A stretch of 64,000 nt of DNA from Parapedobacter sp037190485 (GTDB lineage Bacteria; Bacteroidota; Bacteroidia; Sphingobacteriales; Sphingobacteriaceae): assembly GCA_037190485.1 (NCBI GenBank), contig JBBCJB010000020.1, forward strand, positions 1-64,000, given 5' to 3'. This document shows, piece by piece, positions 8,844-16,293 of the stretch. The notes below the pieces were generated by a model. The model was not told where the DNA came from, ran no database searches, and saw only the letters and a program-made list of their open reading frames with translations. Each line of letters starts with the position of its first letter. Position 1 is the first letter of the stretch. Both the position numbers and the translations under genes were made by a program.

Positions 8844-10139
8844 TTAGTTTTTGGTATTATTGGCCGTACCGGCGTTTGGCGCCGATACGATAATGGTCTT
8901 GCCTTCGACGCGGAAGCTGGCCAGCTCCGTGAGCGCGAGGATGTCAAGCACCTGCGACGCGTTTTCGAACCGGGACACGGTACCGCTGAACAGCTGATTG
9001 CGCAGGTCGTCTCGTTCGTAGCGGATATCCACGTCGTACCAGCGGGATACCTTGCGCAGGATGCGCTCCAGCGGCTCGCGATCGAACATGAATAGGCCGG
9101 ATTTCCAGGCGGTGTAGGGTTCGGTGTCGACCGGGTTGACGGTTATTGCCGATTCGGTGGTGGTGCTTTGTTCCCCTGGGGAGAGCGTGACATCCGAATT
9201 ATCGGGCGCGGTAAACCGCGCCTCCCGACTTGTCGGGACAGGCTCTACACGCTCCACACGTACGCGCACCTTGCCTTCCACGAGGGTGGTTTTGGTTTCG
9301 GGGTCGTCCGCGTAGGCGGAGATGTTGAAGGCCGTTCCGAGTACTTCGACGGTTTGGCCGGAGGTCAGGACTTTGAAGGGCACGCGCGACACGCGCGTGC
9401 CTTGGATTTCCTGGATGTCGAAAAAAGCTTCGCCTTCCAAAATCACTTCCCGCGAATCGCCGCTGAAGCGGCTTGGGTATTTCAGCGTGGAGGCGGAATT
9501 GAGCCAGACCTTGGAGCCATCGGGCAGGGTGACTTGGTATTGGCCGCCCTTTGGCGTGGTAAGTTGCAAGTCATAAGTCGTAAGTCCTGCATGCGGGCTA
9601 TCCGCTGGGCTAACGACGGATCCGTCATCGTAGGTGATGTCTTTGGCTCCAACCACGATGCCCGTTTGGGCTTCGTCCAAATCGATTACACGGCCGTCGG
9701 CGAGGGTGAGCGTGGCGCGGTTGCCGCCCGGCAGGATATCCGTCGCGGCGAGGCGATCGACCGTCGACTGACGGCTATCGACCAGCAGCAGCCAACCGAC
9801 TGCAAGGAGGATGGCGGCTGCGGCCGCGTAGGGCAGCCAGCGTGCAAAGCGCTGCGCCGCGCTGGGCCGCTTGCGGAAGATGCGGCCATGCACGCGGTCG
9901 ACCAGCGCATCGATGCGCCCGTGCTCGGCTTCGGTGAACGCCGCGTGGTCCAGCTCCTGCCGGATGAGGGCGCGGAGGTCTTCCGGCCCATCGGCCGCCT
10001 GGAAGTGGGCCAGGAGCGCATCCAGGTCTTCCGGCGTGTGCCGGTCTTCCAGGAATTTCCGATAAAGCGCGATGTACCGTTCCGTTGCCAATTTTTCCGT
10101 CGTTTTAAGCAGCCAATACGCTCGACGCGGAATTATCAT
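8844..10139 (-). CDS. FecR-family anti-sigma factor
   Basis: 431 residues. Cytoplasmic N-terminal part with ERYIALYRKFLEDRHTPEDL, one membrane span near residues 98-116 (YAAAAAILLAVGWLLLV), then the periplasmic FecR domain with LPDGSKVWLNSASTLKYPSRF, EVILEGEAFFDI and VLGTAFNISAYAD, and the C-terminal STN-like part (PLERILRKVSRWYDVDIRYE). Senses the STN domain of SusC and controls the ECF sigma factor encoded 75 nt upstream. Three stretches look like small repeats inserted in frame: a 7-bp triplet at 9568-9588, a 16-bp palindrome at 9223-9238, and QSTVDR just after the membrane span. Confidence 0.93.
   Translation of the reverse strand: MIIPRRAYWLLKTTEKLATERYIALYRKFLEDRHTPEDLDALLAHFQAADGPEDLRALIRQELDHAAFTEAEHGRIDALVDRVHGRIFRKRPSAAQRFARWLPYAAAAAILLAVGWLLLVDSRQSTVDRLAATDILPGGNRATLTLADGRVIDLDEAQTGIVVGAKDITYDDGSVVSPADSPHAGLTTYDLQLTTPKGGQYQVTLPDGSKVWLNSASTLKYPSRFSGDSREVILEGEAFFDIQEIQGTRVSRVPFKVLTSGQTVEVLGTAFNISAYADDPETKTTLVEGKVRVRVERVEPVPTSREARFTAPDNSDVTLSPGEQSTTTESAITVNPVDTEPYTAWKSGLFMFDREPLERILRKVSRWYDVDIRYERDDLRNQLFSGTVSRFENASQVLDILALTELASFRVEGKTIIVSAPNAGTANNTKN
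9223..9238. repeat. 16-bp palindrome inside fecR
   Basis: TCCCGACTTGTCGGGA is a perfect inverted repeat (7-bp arms, TT centre) within codons for a linker (PTSREARF) that is not part of the usual FecR domain. It resembles the short palindromic repeats common in Bacteroidota genomes; copy number elsewhere cannot be seen here. Confidence 0.5.
9568..9588. repeat. three 7-bp tandem units inside fecR
   Basis: AAGTCAT, AAGTCGT and AAGTCCT follow one another (consensus AAGTCNT). The 21 bp are in frame and encode part of the loop before TTPKGGQY of the FecR domain. Confidence 0.5.
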
Positions 10140-10214
10140 CCACTCGATTTAGGAAAAAAATGCGATTATTTTATAATCGATTGATTTTCAACAAGAAAAA
10201 ATTCATGTATTTTT

Positions 10215-10814
10215 TCAGATCCCGTGCAGCAAGGCGGTGGTGAAGGCGGCCACGGCCAGGGGCGTGGTGGCGAAGTGCTTTTGCAGGAACAGGTTGGCCT
10301 TGGCGATGTGGCTGTTGATGGTGGAGGTGGAGATGCGGAGCCGCTGGCTCACCTCGTCGTAGCTGAGCCCTTCCAGCTTGCACAGCCGGTACACCTGCTG
10401 GCACTGTGGGGGCAGCAGCGCGATGGCGTCTTCGAGCAGCTGGCGGTGTTCCTTGCGGTAGAGCGCCTGCTCGGTGGGGTTGTGGCCCTCATCGGGATGG
10501 ATGCTGAGCAGGTGCGCCTTGAGCTGCTTGTCGCGCGCGGCGCGGCGGTACACGTCCATGACGAGGTTTTCCGCGATGCGGAACAGGTAGGCACGGATGG
10601 GCTTTTCGACATCGATGGTGGCGCGGCTTTCCCAGAGTTTCATGAACAGGTCCTGGAGCGCCTCGTCGGCCAGCGCATCCGACTTGAGCATGCGCAGCAG
10701 GTTTCCGCCCAGCCGCTTCTTGTACCGGTGATAGATGGCCTCGAAGGCCGCCTCGCTCCCTCCCCGCAGCCGCAGCAGCAGGTCCTTTTCATCGGTGATA
10801 GGTGTCGGCTCCAT
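10215..10814 (-). CDS. ECF RNA polymerase sigma factor (first locus)
   Basis: 199 residues. Region 2 is visible as AFEAIYHRYKKRL, ADEALQDLFMKLWESR and PIRAYLFRIAENLVMDVYR; region 4 as LPPQCQQVYRLCKLEGLSYDEVSQRL followed by STSTINSHIAKA. This is the Bacteroides-type ECF group that pairs with FecR. A short hydrophobic C-terminal tail (TPLAVAAFTTALLHGI) extends past region 4. It lies directly upstream of fecR on the same strand and 69 nt downstream of a second ECF sigma gene. Confidence 0.93.
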   Translation of the reverse strand: MEPTPITDEKDLLLRLRGGSEAAFEAIYHRYKKRLGGNLLRMLKSDALADEALQDLFMKLWESRATIDVEKPIRAYLFRIAENLVMDVYRRAARDKQLKAHLLSIHPDEGHNPTEQALYRKEHRQLLEDAIALLPPQCQQVYRLCKLEGLSYDEVSQRLRISTSTINSHIAKANLFLQKHFATTPLAVAAFTTALLHGI

Positions 10815-10883
10815 GCCTTTTCTTTGATCAATTGAACCAAAGTTCGGCTATTGGGCCCGGAAAAAGAAATTTATTTGAAGAAA

Positions 10884-11441
10884 TCAGAACAACACCGCGA
10901 GCAACGTGACGTAATCCTTCAGTTGCGCGCGCAGGCGTTTCAGCGAACGGGTGATGCGATACTCGACCGTTTTGACCGATACGTGAAGGGCATCGGCGAT
11001 CTGCGCATTGGTCATCCCTTCCAACCGGCTCATCTCAAAGGTGATGCGGTAGCTTTCGGGCAAGTCCTGGATGGCATCGTGGATCTTGTCGCCGAGTTCA
11101 TTGGCCAGGTAGAAATCCGGATCGTCGAGCTGCTGCTCCGCCAGGTACTGGTGCAGCCGGGAATGTACGCGCTCGCGGTAACGCTGCTTGCGGATGGCGT
11201 TGAGCGCGCGGTGCTTGACCGCGATGAACAGGTAGGATTTGAGCGACGTGGCAATGACCAGCTGCTCGCGTGCCTCCCAGATGTGGGTCATCAGGTCCTG
11301 CACGAGCTCTTCGGCGTCGTAACCGGCAACGAATCGCGACGCGTATTCGCACAGCGGCGAATAATAGCGAAGGAACATCGTTTCATACGCAGCCAGGTCT
11401 CCTTCCCTGATCGACTCAAAAAGTTCCATTTCGCTCATCAT
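10884..11441 (-). CDS. ECF RNA polymerase sigma factor (second locus)
   Basis: 185 residues (two adjacent ATGs at 11441 and 11438). Region 2: AYETMFLRYYSPLCEYASRF, AEELVQDLMTHIWEAR, LKSYLFIAVKHRALNAIRK. Region 4: LPESYRITFEMSRLEGMTNAQIADAL and SVKTVEYRITRSLKRLR. It is divergent from the second fecR (start 11612), so it most likely serves the plus-strand FecR-SusC-SusD system. As it is followed on the same strand by the first sigma gene without an obvious terminator, read-through could couple the two systems. A full consensus promoter lies just upstream. Confidence 0.92.
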   Translation of the reverse strand: MMSEMELFESIREGDLAAYETMFLRYYSPLCEYASRFVAGYDAEELVQDLMTHIWEAREQLVIATSLKSYLFIAVKHRALNAIRKQRYRERVHSRLHQYLAEQQLDDPDFYLANELGDKIHDAIQDLPESYRITFEMSRLEGMTNAQIADALHVSVKTVEYRITRSLKRLRAQLKDYVTLLAVLF

Positions 11442-11457
11442 TCGGCTTATTATCGAA

Positions 11458-11489
11458 CAAATATAGCGGATAAGGAATTACAAATGCAA
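11458..11489 (-). promoter_or_regulatory. consensus promoter for second ECF sigma gene
   Basis: On the minus strand, TTG (11489-11487), 21 nt, then TATATTTG (11465-11458). This fits the Bacteroidota TTG-N19-21-TAnnTTTG pattern, 16-19 nt before the start codons. Confidence 0.7.
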
Positions 11490-11611
11490 CATTGCCCTGA
11501 CTTTAGCCCAGCCGCCCGCCAACCATCCCGCACTGTCCTGACGCAAAAAAAGGTTGTACGTTTAGGGTTGCCCGGCGAAAATGTGTCGTGGGAGCAAACA
11601 ACGGGAGAAAG

Positions 11612-12631
11612 ATGACATCGAACGACCATCAAATGGAAGAACCCAATGAGTTGGTGCTGTTGCGGTACCTGAACGAAACGGCCGACGCGGCGGAAACCGC
11701 ATGGGTGTTGTCTTGGCTGGACCGGCATCCCGACAACCAGGCCACGCTGGCCAAACTGGCCTACGCCTATCACGCCCACACCACCCGCACCAACATCGCC
11801 AACCGCGATGCACCGCGTGCACTGAAAGCGGTTTATCGCCGCATACGGCGGTCGGCGCGCATCCGTACGCTGCAACGCGTGGCCGCGGCGGCATGCCTGC
11901 TGATCGGCCTGGTCGGCGCAGGCCTGTTCTTTTATGCGCAACAGACGCCGCCACCCACCTGGGTGACCATCCGCGCGACAGAAAAACTGAAAAGCGCATT
12001 CGTGCTCCCCGACGGTTCGCGCGTTACGCTGAATGCCGGGAGCAGCCTCTCCTACCCCAACGCCTATCGCGGCAAGGAACGCGACGTAAAGCTGCACGGC
12101 GAAGCGTATTTTTCCGTGGCGCACGATGCCGACAAGCCATTCATCGTGCGCGTGAACGACGACACGCTGAAAATCAAGGTGCTGGGCACCGAATTCGCCG
12201 TTTCGGCCTTCGGCAACGGCCAGCCCATCGAAACCACGCTGGTGTCGGGCAGCGTGCAGCTGGAAATCGGCGGGGAAAACGTGCAGGTATTGAAGCCTGC
12301 GGAAAAGGCGACCTACCACCCGCAAACCCACAAGCTCCTGATCCAGCGAACCGATACGGAGGTGGCGACCGAATGGATGCATAACCGCTTGGTGTTCCGC
12401 GAAACGCCCATGGCAGACGTGCTGGCCCGGCTGGTACGCCATTATGGCGTGGCGTTCGACGTGAAGGACGAGGCCATCTATGGTTACCGCTTCACCGGGG
12501 TTTTCGAGGACAGGCCGCTGCACCACGTGCTGGATTACATGCGGATCGCTTCGCGGATTACGTATACGATAACCCCGGAAACGGTGGATACAAACGCCAG
12601 AACCGTCGTGGTATTGCGACGGCTCAGGTAG
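11612..12631 (+). CDS. FecR-family anti-sigma factor (second locus)
   Basis: 339 residues from the ATG at 11612, preceded by GGGAGAAAG as a plausible ribosome site; an in-frame GTG at 11588 is less likely. Membrane span near residues 88-110 (RVAAAACLLIGLVGAGLFFYA). FecR domain: LPDGSRVTLNAGSSLSYPNAY, VKLHGEAYFSVAHD, VLGTEFAVSAFG. C-terminal STN-like part: PMADVLARLVRHYGVAFDVKD. Inner-membrane sensor between the STN domain of the SusC encoded downstream and the divergent ECF sigma factor. Confidence 0.93.
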   Translation: MTSNDHQMEEPNELVLLRYLNETADAAETAWVLSWLDRHPDNQATLAKLAYAYHAHTTRTNIANRDAPRALKAVYRRIRRSARIRTLQRVAAAACLLIGLVGAGLFFYAQQTPPPTWVTIRATEKLKSAFVLPDGSRVTLNAGSSLSYPNAYRGKERDVKLHGEAYFSVAHDADKPFIVRVNDDTLKIKVLGTEFAVSAFGNGQPIETTLVSGSVQLEIGGENVQVLKPAEKATYHPQTHKLLIQRTDTEVATEWMHNRLVFRETPMADVLARLVRHYGVAFDVKDEAIYGYRFTGVFEDRPLHHVLDYMRIASRITYTITPETVDTNARTVVVLRRLR

Positions 12632-12712
12632 GCGACAATGACCGAGTGAATGAACAGGATCAAGAACCAATTATGCAAACCGGATGTGCCTATGACATAA
12701 GAAACAGCAACT

Positions 12713-12750
12713 AAAAAAACACGGAGGTATGTTACGAGCATACCTCCGTG
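12713..12750 (-). terminator. rho-independent terminator opposing susC
   Basis: Arms CACGGAGGTATG and CATACCTCCGTG pair perfectly (12 bp), followed on the minus strand by seven T. On the plus strand it is followed by A-rich sequence, so it is not a normal terminator for fecR, though the fold would also form in that transcript. Confidence 0.82.
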
Positions 12751-12792
12751 AAAACAACTAACGACTAGTTATTTTTTTACTTCATACTTAAA
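12713..12792 (-). ncRNA. candidate antisense sRNA to susC leader (second locus)
   Basis: A minus-strand consensus promoter (TTG 12829-12827, 20 nt, TATTTTTG 12806-12799) reads away from susC. Downstream on the same strand lies a terminator with a perfect 12-bp stem (12750-12739 with 12731-12720), a 7-nt loop and seven T (12719-12713). The transcript of about 80 nt is antisense to the region between fecR and susC. Size, position and orientation match antisense RNAs known from Bacteroides PULs. The 5' end is inferred from the box. Confidence 0.62.
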
Positions 12793-12798
12793 GCATTA

Positions 12799-12829
12799 CA
12801 AAAATATGAAAAAAGTACCTCGTCTCCAA
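12799..12829 (-). promoter_or_regulatory. antisense promoter overlapping susC start codon
   Basis: TTG, 20-nt spacer and TATTTTTG on the minus strand. The T of the -7 box pairs with the A of the susC ATG at 12806. The first locus has its box in exactly the same position relative to its susC start. Confidence 0.65.
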
Positions 12830-15800
12830 CACGATTGGAGGCACCGTCCTTGTTTTCGCCAATGGAACCAAGTACTACTGACAATGAAGTTGATCGCAGC
12901 GTGCATACTCTTATCGGCCAACGTGGCGCTCTGCGAGCTGAGCTACGCGCAGAAAACCATGCTGTCCGTGAGCCTGAAAAACAAACCCGTGGCGCAGGTG
13001 CTCGACGAAATCGAGCAGCAATCGGAATTCAGGTTCTTCTACAACAGTGCCTTGGTCGACGTACAACGCGTGGTATCGGTAGACGCACGGAAAAAGGCGG
13101 TCTTCAAGATCCTGGACCGATTGTTCGTCGACACGGACATCGCCTACCGGGTGGTGGGCACCGACGTGATCCTGACGCCCGTGAGCCGGCTGGCGGAAGT
13201 GGATGCGGCCATCAAACGGCAAAGCCTCGCCATCTCGGGCACCATCACCGATGAGCTCACGGGCGAACCGGTAACCGGGGCGACCGTGCGCATTCAGGGT
13301 ACCCCGGGCGGCTCGGTAACCGATGCCGACGGGAAATACACCATCGCCGTGCCCAATGAGGAGACCATCCTCACGTTCTCGTCGCTGGGCTACGCCACGC
13401 GCGAGGAGATCGTGGGTGCGCGGAGAACGATAAACATCACCCTGCGCGGCGCGGTGAAGGAGATGGAAGAGGTGGTCGCGATCGGTTACGGCACGGTGAA
13501 ACGGGCCAACCTGGGCGGGGCCGTGGGTACCGTCGACGCCCGGAATTTCGATGGCCGCCCCGTGAGGAACGCGGCCAATGCGCTACAGGGGGCTGTTGCG
13601 GGGCTCACGGTGTCGCGTTCGGGCGGCGCTCCCGGAAGCAGCCCAACCATCCGCGTGCGCGACGTGTCTTCCATCAATGGCGGGGATCCGCTGGTACTCA
13701 TTGACGGTGCCGAAGGAAGCCTCAATCAGATCAACCCGGCAGATATTGAGCATATCTCCGTATTGAAGGACGGTACAGCGGCCATCTATGGCGCACGTGC
13801 CGCCGACGGCGTGATCCTGGTAACCACGAAAAGCGCGCGTAAGAACCAGGATCAACGCATTACCTTACAGGCCATCGGCTCACTGAAAACCCCGGCGCTA
13901 CTGAAGCGCACGGCCAACCTGTACGAGCATGCCGCCATGGCATTGGAAATCAGTGATGGTTCGTTCCCAATCGAATACACGGAAGAGGAGCTGCAACTGA
14001 TCCGCGAAGGAAGCGACCTGGTGCTGCCTGCAGACCGTTGGGGGCGATGGACGGGCTACCCCAAGTTTTATAAGGACCAGAATTGGAACGACCACGTCAT
14101 CGGCAATGGCAACCTGCAAAACTACAACGTCGGTTTATCGGGCGGCGCAGCGAAATACACCTACCTCGTGTCACTGGGCCATTCGAACGAAACGGGCTTG
14201 CCCAAGTACGGTGTAGACGGCGACAAACATTATTACGCGCGTGCCAAGTCGACCATCGACCTGACGAAAAACCTGCAGTACGACTTCAATTTGTCATATG
14301 AGGCGAGCAACCGTCATTATTCGACCACGCTCGTGGAAGGGCAACCCCTATGGGAACTCATCTACAAAACCCGGACATGGGCACCCCTGCGCAATCCGGC
14401 GGGCAACTTCTACACGTTCGAAGGGTTTGACAATCCGGCGCAGGTACTCGAAGACGGTGGGGAGTCTACCTTGGTGGGCGGCAACCTGACCTTCAACAAC
14501 CAGCTGAACCTGAAGATCGTGGATGGCTTGAACCTGATCGGCCGCGCGGTGATCAGCAAGCGGGATGCCGATAACCACATCGTGCAGAAAGAGATGTACA
14601 TGCGCAATTGGGACGACGTGAACCACAAGGTGTCACGCAGGCCCAACAGCGCTGAACGCAATTACCAAAAAACGCTCTACAAGAATTTCACGCTCTATGC
14701 CGACTACAAAAAGACGTTTGGCAAGCACGATATCGGCGTGATGGTGGGCACCGCTCATGAATCGTCAAACTTCGATCGGTTCTGGGCCAAACGCATCAAC
14801 TTCGACCAGCAGGAGTCCATGCCGCTCCGGTTGGGTAGCCCGGAAGACCAGAACGCCTCCGGCGAAGGCAACGCCTGGACGATCAATTCGTTCTTCGGCC
14901 GCTTGAACTATGGCTTTGCAGGCAAGTACTTGTTCGAAGGCACCCTCCGTGCCGATGGAAGCTCGCGTTTCGACCCCAGTACCCGCTGGGGGTACTTCCC
15001 GGGTGCGAACTTTACGTGGCGCGCGAGTGATGAATCGTTTATCAAGCGACTGGCGGTCTTCGATGACCTCAAGTTCCGGGCCTCTTACGGAGAAATGGGC
15101 AACCAATCGGGTATCGGCCTGTATGACTACATTGAATTGATTGCCATCAGCACCAGTTACTACCCGTTTGGCGATGGCCAACGCGGCCAATTGGCGCGGC
15201 AGAGCAACCTGGTTTCAAGCGCCCGTACGTGGGAGACCGTCACCTCGAAAAACCTTGGGGTGGATTTCGGCGTGCTTCGCAATCGGCTATTCGGCTCGGT
15301 CGACTACTTCTGGAAGGAAAACCGCAACATGTTGATCCCGATCACTTATCCTTCTGTGCTGGGGATTGCCGCCCCCCGTACCAACAGCGGCAGGCTGGAG
15401 GTGAAGGGATGGGAAGCGACCCTGGGGTGGCGCGACCTCATCGGCGAATTCAGCTATTCCGTGCGGGCAAACATGGGCGATGCCCGCAACGTGGTGGCCA
15501 GCCGCGTGGGCAACAACCTGATTGGATTGGGATTGAACGGCACGCCTTTTGGGCACCCGATCAACTCCTATTTCGGCTACGTATTCGACGGAATCATCCA
15601 AAACGAACAGCAACTGGCCGACTACCGGGCGCGTTTCCCCAACGAAGGGATGGTCCAGACCCAACTGACCGTGGGCGACGCCATGTATAAAGACCTGGAC
15701 GGCGATGGCCGGCTGACCGTACTGGGCGATGGCAGCGAGGGCGCCGGGGATGCCATCTATCTTGGCGACACCAATCCGCGCTACAATGTTGGCCTGAACC

Positions 15801-16273
15801 TCCAGGCATCGTTCAAGGGCTTCGATTTCAGCGCCTTCATCCAAGGCGTGGGGCGTCGCACCATGTTTCTGGAGGGTGAAGCCCGTATGCCGTTTGCGCA
15901 ACCGTGGTTCCAATCGGCCCAATACTGGTATGGCAAGACCTGGACACCCGAAAGGACCGATGCCCGGTATCCCGCCATCACCCTCACCAGCAAGCGGGGC
16001 TACAACTACCAGGTATCTACCAACACCCAACACGACATGCACTATGCACGGCTGAAAAACGTACAGGTGGGTTATACGATTCCGCAAAAATACCTGTCGG
16101 CCGTACACATCCGCCAACTGCGCGTGTTCTTCAGTGGCGAGGATCTTTTCGAGATCCACAATGCGCCCGGGGGCTGGGATCCGGAAGATCGCGGGAACCT
16201 GTCAGGCAATGGAAGTTACCATGGGTACCCGTTCACGCGACACTATTCATTTGGCGTAAACGTTGGTTTTTAA
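12806..16273 (+). CDS. SusC/RagA TonB-dependent transporter with STN domain (second locus)
   Basis: 1155 residues. Hydrophobic signal MKLIAACILLSANVALC preceded by a basic extension of about 26 residues. STN domain about 50-120 (LSVSLKNKPVAQVLDEIEQQ, SEFRFFYNSALVD), carboxypeptidase-D-like domain about 142-220 (ISGTITDELTGEPVTGATVR), the GYGTVKRANLGGAVG TonB-linked motif, and a plug with IRVRDVSSINGGDPLVLIDG and GTAAIYGARAADGVILVTTK. Then the outer-membrane barrel ending SFGVNVGF. Works with SusD encoded 20 nt downstream and signals through FecR to the ECF sigma factor. Confidence 0.95.
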   Translation: MKKVPRLQHDWRHRPCFRQWNQVLLTMKLIAACILLSANVALCELSYAQKTMLSVSLKNKPVAQVLDEIEQQSEFRFFYNSALVDVQRVVSVDARKKAVFKILDRLFVDTDIAYRVVGTDVILTPVSRLAEVDAAIKRQSLAISGTITDELTGEPVTGATVRIQGTPGGSVTDADGKYTIAVPNEETILTFSSLGYATREEIVGARRTINITLRGAVKEMEEVVAIGYGTVKRANLGGAVGTVDARNFDGRPVRNAANALQGAVAGLTVSRSGGAPGSSPTIRVRDVSSINGGDPLVLIDGAEGSLNQINPADIEHISVLKDGTAAIYGARAADGVILVTTKSARKNQDQRITLQAIGSLKTPALLKRTANLYEHAAMALEISDGSFPIEYTEEELQLIREGSDLVLPADRWGRWTGYPKFYKDQNWNDHVIGNGNLQNYNVGLSGGAAKYTYLVSLGHSNETGLPKYGVDGDKHYYARAKSTIDLTKNLQYDFNLSYEASNRHYSTTLVEGQPLWELIYKTRTWAPLRNPAGNFYTFEGFDNPAQVLEDGGESTLVGGNLTFNNQLNLKIVDGLNLIGRAVISKRDADNHIVQKEMYMRNWDDVNHKVSRRPNSAERNYQKTLYKNFTLYADYKKTFGKHDIGVMVGTAHESSNFDRFWAKRINFDQQESMPLRLGSPEDQNASGEGNAWTINSFFGRLNYGFAGKYLFEGTLRADGSSRFDPSTRWGYFPGANFTWRASDESFIKRLAVFDDLKFRASYGEMGNQSGIGLYDYIELIAISTSYYPFGDGQRGQLARQSNLVSSARTWETVTSKNLGVDFGVLRNRLFGSVDYFWKENRNMLIPITYPSVLGIAAPRTNSGRLEVKGWEATLGWRDLIGEFSYSVRANMGDARNVVASRVGNNLIGLGLNGTPFGHPINSYFGYVFDGIIQNEQQLADYRARFPNEGMVQTQLTVGDAMYKDLDGDGRLTVLGDGSEGAGDAIYLGDTNPRYNVGLNLQASFKGFDFSAFIQGVGRRTMFLEGEARMPFAQPWFQSAQYWYGKTWTPERTDARYPAITLTSKRGYNYQVSTNTQHDMHYARLKNVQVGYTIPQKYLSAVHIRQLRVFFSGEDLFEIHNAPGGWDPEDRGNLSGNGSYHGYPFTRHYSFGVNVGF

Positions 16274-16293
16274 TTGTTAAGCACGAAAACATC

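Noticed and set aside
11450..12670. 406-codon open frame on the minus strand opposite fecR
   Set aside because: Shadow of the GC-rich fecR gene; it is His/Arg/Gly-rich, has no motif, and fecR on the plus strand is certain.
12535..12741. Hydrophobic 68-codon minus-strand frame at the fecR end
   Set aside because: Mostly antisense to fecR coding sequence, no supported start; its region is better explained by the antisense sRNA terminator.
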